The notes under the pieces: model-generated | The model's database searches: none | What the model was told of the DNA's origin: nothing | What the model saw: the letters and a program-made list of their open reading frames with translations, nothing else | Source: Photobacterium frigidiphilum | GTDB taxonomy: Bacteria; Pseudomonadota; Gammaproteobacteria; Enterobacterales; Vibrionaceae | Direction: 5' to 3' | Assembly: GCF_003025615.1 (NCBI RefSeq) | Contig: NZ_PYMJ01000015.1 | Coordinates: 57,057-121,056 of the forward strand | DNA: 64,000 bases | Program-made: the position numbers and the translations under genes | In this document: in pieces, positions 61,886-64,000 of the stretch | Layout of the letters: every line of letters begins with the position of its first letter | Numbering within the stretch: position 1 is the first letter of the stretch

Positions 61886-62398
61886 TTAATCGTCGTCATC
61901 CAATTTTTCCACATCAACTAAGTAGTTTCCCTCAAGCCAATTACGACCGATAAGAAGCTTGTAATCAAGCTTACTGCGATTACGTAAGTTAACCGCAACG
62001 GCTTTATGTTGACCATTCCACCCTAAATCCATAATAACGGCATAACGGCGTTCAACACCTTGCGCATTACGAATTTTGCTTACCTTTATAATTTTCCCTT
62101 TATATGTCGCTTCTTTACCATCTTCATTTTTGGTTTTAAATTCAACCATGCCACCAAGGTGATCGCGCATGTCATCACTATTGCTATCTTCACCGGTCAC
62201 TTTAATATCATAAGCATTTATCGATGTGGTGGCAGCACCCGTATCAATTCGTGCTTTATAATCCATCCCAAGCTCATGAATTTTAATCGTTTCCACTTGA
62301 CCTACGATAGATTTATCACTAGACACTTTACTGCCTGCCATTACAAAAGGTGAAGCAGTTGAAAATAGAATCAAGGCTGATAAAAGAACTTTCTTCAC
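61886..62398 (-). CDS. Exported retropepsin-like protein (ATP-dependent zinc protease family)
   Basis: The 170-residue precursor has a signal peptide (MKKVLLSALILFSTASPFVM, cut after AG). IDTGAATTSINAYDI is the retropepsin-type active-site loop (DTGA), and LLIGRNWLEGNYLVDV closes the fold, as in the PF05618 family labelled ATP-dependent zinc protease. The name is historical; the fold is that of a single-domain aspartic protease, and no ATP-binding motif is visible. It is probably a periplasmic protease or scaffold. The start is GTG with GGAG five bases ahead. Confidence 0.85.
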   Translation of the reverse strand: MKKVLLSALILFSTASPFVMAGSKVSSDKSIVGQVETIKIHELGMDYKARIDTGAATTSINAYDIKVTGEDSNSDDMRDHLGGMVEFKTKNEDGKEATYKGKIIKVSKIRNAQGVERRYAVIMDLGWNGQHKAVAVNLRNRSKLDYKLLIGRNWLEGNYLVDVEKLDDDD

Positions 62399-62509
62399 AT
62401 TGTCTCCTAACTATAAATATTCGTATTACTATGAATAATAGACATTGATTCAGTGTTGTTGTTCAACGTATTTAAAAGAATGAATATGTAGAGAACACTT
62501 TACACTCAT

Positions 62510-63115
62510 TCAATTTATGTTAAGTGTACTTTTGATTTGTTTATAACAATCACTGGACTGATTAAAATGTATCGTTTTAAAACCTAAAGAGCGAGCGGTA
62601 TTGATGTTTTCTTCATTATCATCAATAAAAAGTGACTCAGAGGCATCCAATTCAAAGCGTGCTTGTAATAACTCAAAAATTTCAGCTTCTGGTTTAATGA
62701 CTAACTCGTTACCTGACACTAGGCCTCCTTTAAAAAAGGAAATAAAAGGGTGACGTTCATTGAGCGTATCAAAGAAAGCATTACTCATGTTGGTTAGGTA
62801 GTATAATGAGTAACCTTGATCTAACACTTTGTAAAAAATAGATTCCGTTAAGCTGATTTTCTCAAGACTGTTTTGAATATGTTCAAAAAAGTCCTCCATT
62901 CTAGCTTCAGGAAATCCAGTGCGCGCAGCAAATTTAGGAATAACTTCAGCCATAAGCATTGTGCCGCGATCAAGAGCTACCCAATCAGGATGATAGAGTA
63001 CTTCATTTAATAGCATCTCTTGTTCAAAGACTGAATCAGTGTAAGTTTGAACAATTTTGGTCGGTTTCCATTCAAATAGAACAGCACCGAAATCAAAAAT
63101 CACGTTACGAATCAT
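62510..63115 (-). CDS. HAD-superfamily phosphatase (YihX-like)
   Basis: The 201-residue protein starts MIRNVIFDFGAVLFEWKP, with Asp8 as nucleophile in the usual HAD motif I, although the second Asp of DxD is Gly, as in the YihX group. YYLTNMSN is motif II, KPEAEIFELLQ supplies the motif-III Lys, and SLFIDDNEENI the motif-IV Asp pair. Relatives dephosphorylate sugar phosphates such as alpha-glucose-1-phosphate. It is monocistronic. Confidence 0.9.
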   Translation of the reverse strand: MIRNVIFDFGAVLFEWKPTKIVQTYTDSVFEQEMLLNEVLYHPDWVALDRGTMLMAEVIPKFAARTGFPEARMEDFFEHIQNSLEKISLTESIFYKVLDQGYSLYYLTNMSNAFFDTLNERHPFISFFKGGLVSGNELVIKPEAEIFELLQARFELDASESLFIDDNEENINTARSLGFKTIHFNQSSDCYKQIKSTLNIN

Positions 63116-63234
63116 TAGAGTTTCCGTTTAACTACCTTTTATTGATAGTATGCGATAAAAGGTAATACGCAACTTGAATGCGTAATCTTAATACCACACT
63201 CACAATTAACTGAAAATTCATGGATTATTACATA

Positions 63235-63558
63235 ATGAATGATAACAGCCGTTTAGTTTTCTCGACCGAGACTGGTCGCATTCCAGAAGAAAAAGTCAAA
63301 CCTCAACGTCCAACTGGTGACGGTATTGTCCGTATCCAGCGCCAAACTAAAGGCCGTAAAGGTAAGGGTGTTTGTATTGTGACTGGTCTTGATATGGAAG
63401 ATGCACAACTAAAATTGCTGGCAGCTAAACTTAAAAAAGTATGTGGTTGTGGTGGCTCTATAAAAGACGGCACCATTGAGATTCAAGGTGATAAGCGTGA
63501 AGTGATTAAAGCAGCGCTAGAAAAAGAAGGACACACCGTTAAACTTGCCGGCGGCTAA
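63235..63558 (+). CDS. yciH: SUI1/eIF1-like translation factor YciH
   Basis: This 107-residue protein matches Escherichia coli YciH closely: NDNSRLVFSTETGRI, GDGIVRIQRQTKGRKGKGVC, LKKVCGCGGSIKDGTIEIQG and a closing KLAGG. It is a bacterial eIF1 homologue with a proposed role in initiation fidelity or stress translation. The ATG at 63235 is preferred over 63220 by homology; neither has a strong ribosome site. Confidence 0.93.
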   Translation: MNDNSRLVFSTETGRIPEEKVKPQRPTGDGIVRIQRQTKGRKGKGVCIVTGLDMEDAQLKLLAAKLKKVCGCGGSIKDGTIEIQGDKREVIKAALEKEGHTVKLAGG

Positions 63559-64000
63559 GCCGATGGCAACGATTGCCTCATTGTTATTGAAAAAGCCTGA
63601 AGCTGAACGAATATCTAGCAAAAGTATATCTTCAGGCTAGCAATAACGCGTAGCGTAGTAATGAATACAGAACTTGAAGTACCAAGCAAACTGACCATTT
63701 GCAGCAGTACCTTAAAGTAAGGTGTTAATTACCTATTTTATGGTAAATAACGCCTTACTGTTAAATAGCATGTATCAAGATGAGCAAAAAAGGTCTCAGT
63801 TAAGCAGCGGGGAGCAAGATGAAGCCATACCATGATTAGACTAAATTACCCCAAACCATATTTAACATAAGGTACATAATGCGCACTAAAAGATTTTGGC
63901 TTTTAATGCTAAAAATGCATTTTTTGAACTACTGACCTCTGTTAAATCAACAACTTACAACCTAAAGAACCTGGCATGAATTCCATAGCGCGCACCGGCA
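63559..64000. other. 442-bp gene-free end of window
   Basis: It holds an imperfect 18-bp-arm hairpin at 63716-63759 and a very short frame at 63879-63935 (MRTKRFWLLMLKMHFLNY) preceded by AAGG. No larger gene is seen. A promoter or leader for a gene beyond the window is possible. Confidence 0.5.
63716..63759 (+). terminator. Imperfect long hairpin after yciH
   Basis: AGTAAGGTGTTAATTACC pairs with GGTAAATAACGCCTTACT with two mismatches around TATTTTAT. Only GTTAAA follows, so it is a weak terminator or mRNA end-stabiliser, about 160 bases after yciH. Confidence 0.45.

Noticed and set aside
1..64000. CRISPR arrays, rRNA, tRNA genes and intact insertion sequences
   Set aside because: I looked for regular short repeats, tRNA-like cloverleafs and transposase frames with terminal repeats and saw none; the only regular array is the 294-bp coding repeat.

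Overview
The window looks like a chromosome segment of a marine gammaproteobacterium of the Vibrionaceae, most likely Photobacterium or a close Vibrio relative. This rests on recognised families rather than a database search: the ydbH-ynbE-ydbL set, patZ, umuDC with a consensus LexA box, a DUF3319 gene, two GlyGly-CTERM-type sorting tails, moderate-to-low GC, and many A-run/hairpin/T-run terminators. No rRNA, tRNA, CRISPR array or intact insertion sequence was seen.

Layout. 1-9.3 kb: a membrane protein, a decayed AlpA-like regulator, cobyric acid synthase, a periplasmic DUF218 protein, a GNAT acetyltransferase, a putative HTH regulator, a Nudix hydrolase, a membrane diguanylate cyclase and a lipoprotein hydrolase. 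9.3-15 kb: galE behind a long inverted repeat, a DEAD-box RNA helicase, and a divergent LysR/MATE pair. 15-23.7 kb: a tight five-gene operon behind a Fur-box/promoter overlap. It encodes an oligopeptidase B-like peptidase, a TonB-dependent receptor of haem/haemoprotein type, a secreted zinc metallopeptidase with P-domain and GlyGly-CTERM tail, and two DUF1566 proteins, so it looks like an iron-scavenging system that attacks a protein substrate. 23.7-26.2 kb: a SPOR-like lipoprotein and SOS-controlled umuDC.

26.3-42.8 kb is the most unusual region. In one orientation it holds an Asp/Asn beta-hydroxylase-like oxygenase, a Tat-type NHL-repeat protein, a PRMT-like methyltransferase, a formyltransferase, a phage tail-collar (Mdp-like) protein and a 3,907-residue surface protein. 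The giant protein carries Calx-beta, Ig-like, cadherin-like and thrombospondin-3 segments, including eight near-identical 98-residue Ig repeats. It ends with a GlyGly-CTERM-like segment followed, in the same reading frame, by a signal-peptide-like stretch and an outer-membrane beta-barrel. The enzymes may modify or mature the collar protein and/or the giant; this is inference from gene order.

43-59 kb returns to core genes: a YeiH family transporter, ydbL-ynbE-ydbH, an Nramp-like transporter with altered metal-site motifs, a DUF4344 metallopeptidase, a LysR regulator, the protein acetyltransferase patZ, a DUF2301 membrane protein, a second SPOR-like lipoprotein, a hexapeptide acetyltransferase and ddl. 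59.2-61.2 kb is a small accessory patch: a YhfG-Fic toxin-antitoxin pair convergent with a Cre-like tyrosine recombinase whose box-II histidine is glutamine. 61.4-64 kb closes with a DUF3319 gene, a retropepsin-like zinc-protease-family protein, a HAD phosphatase and yciH.
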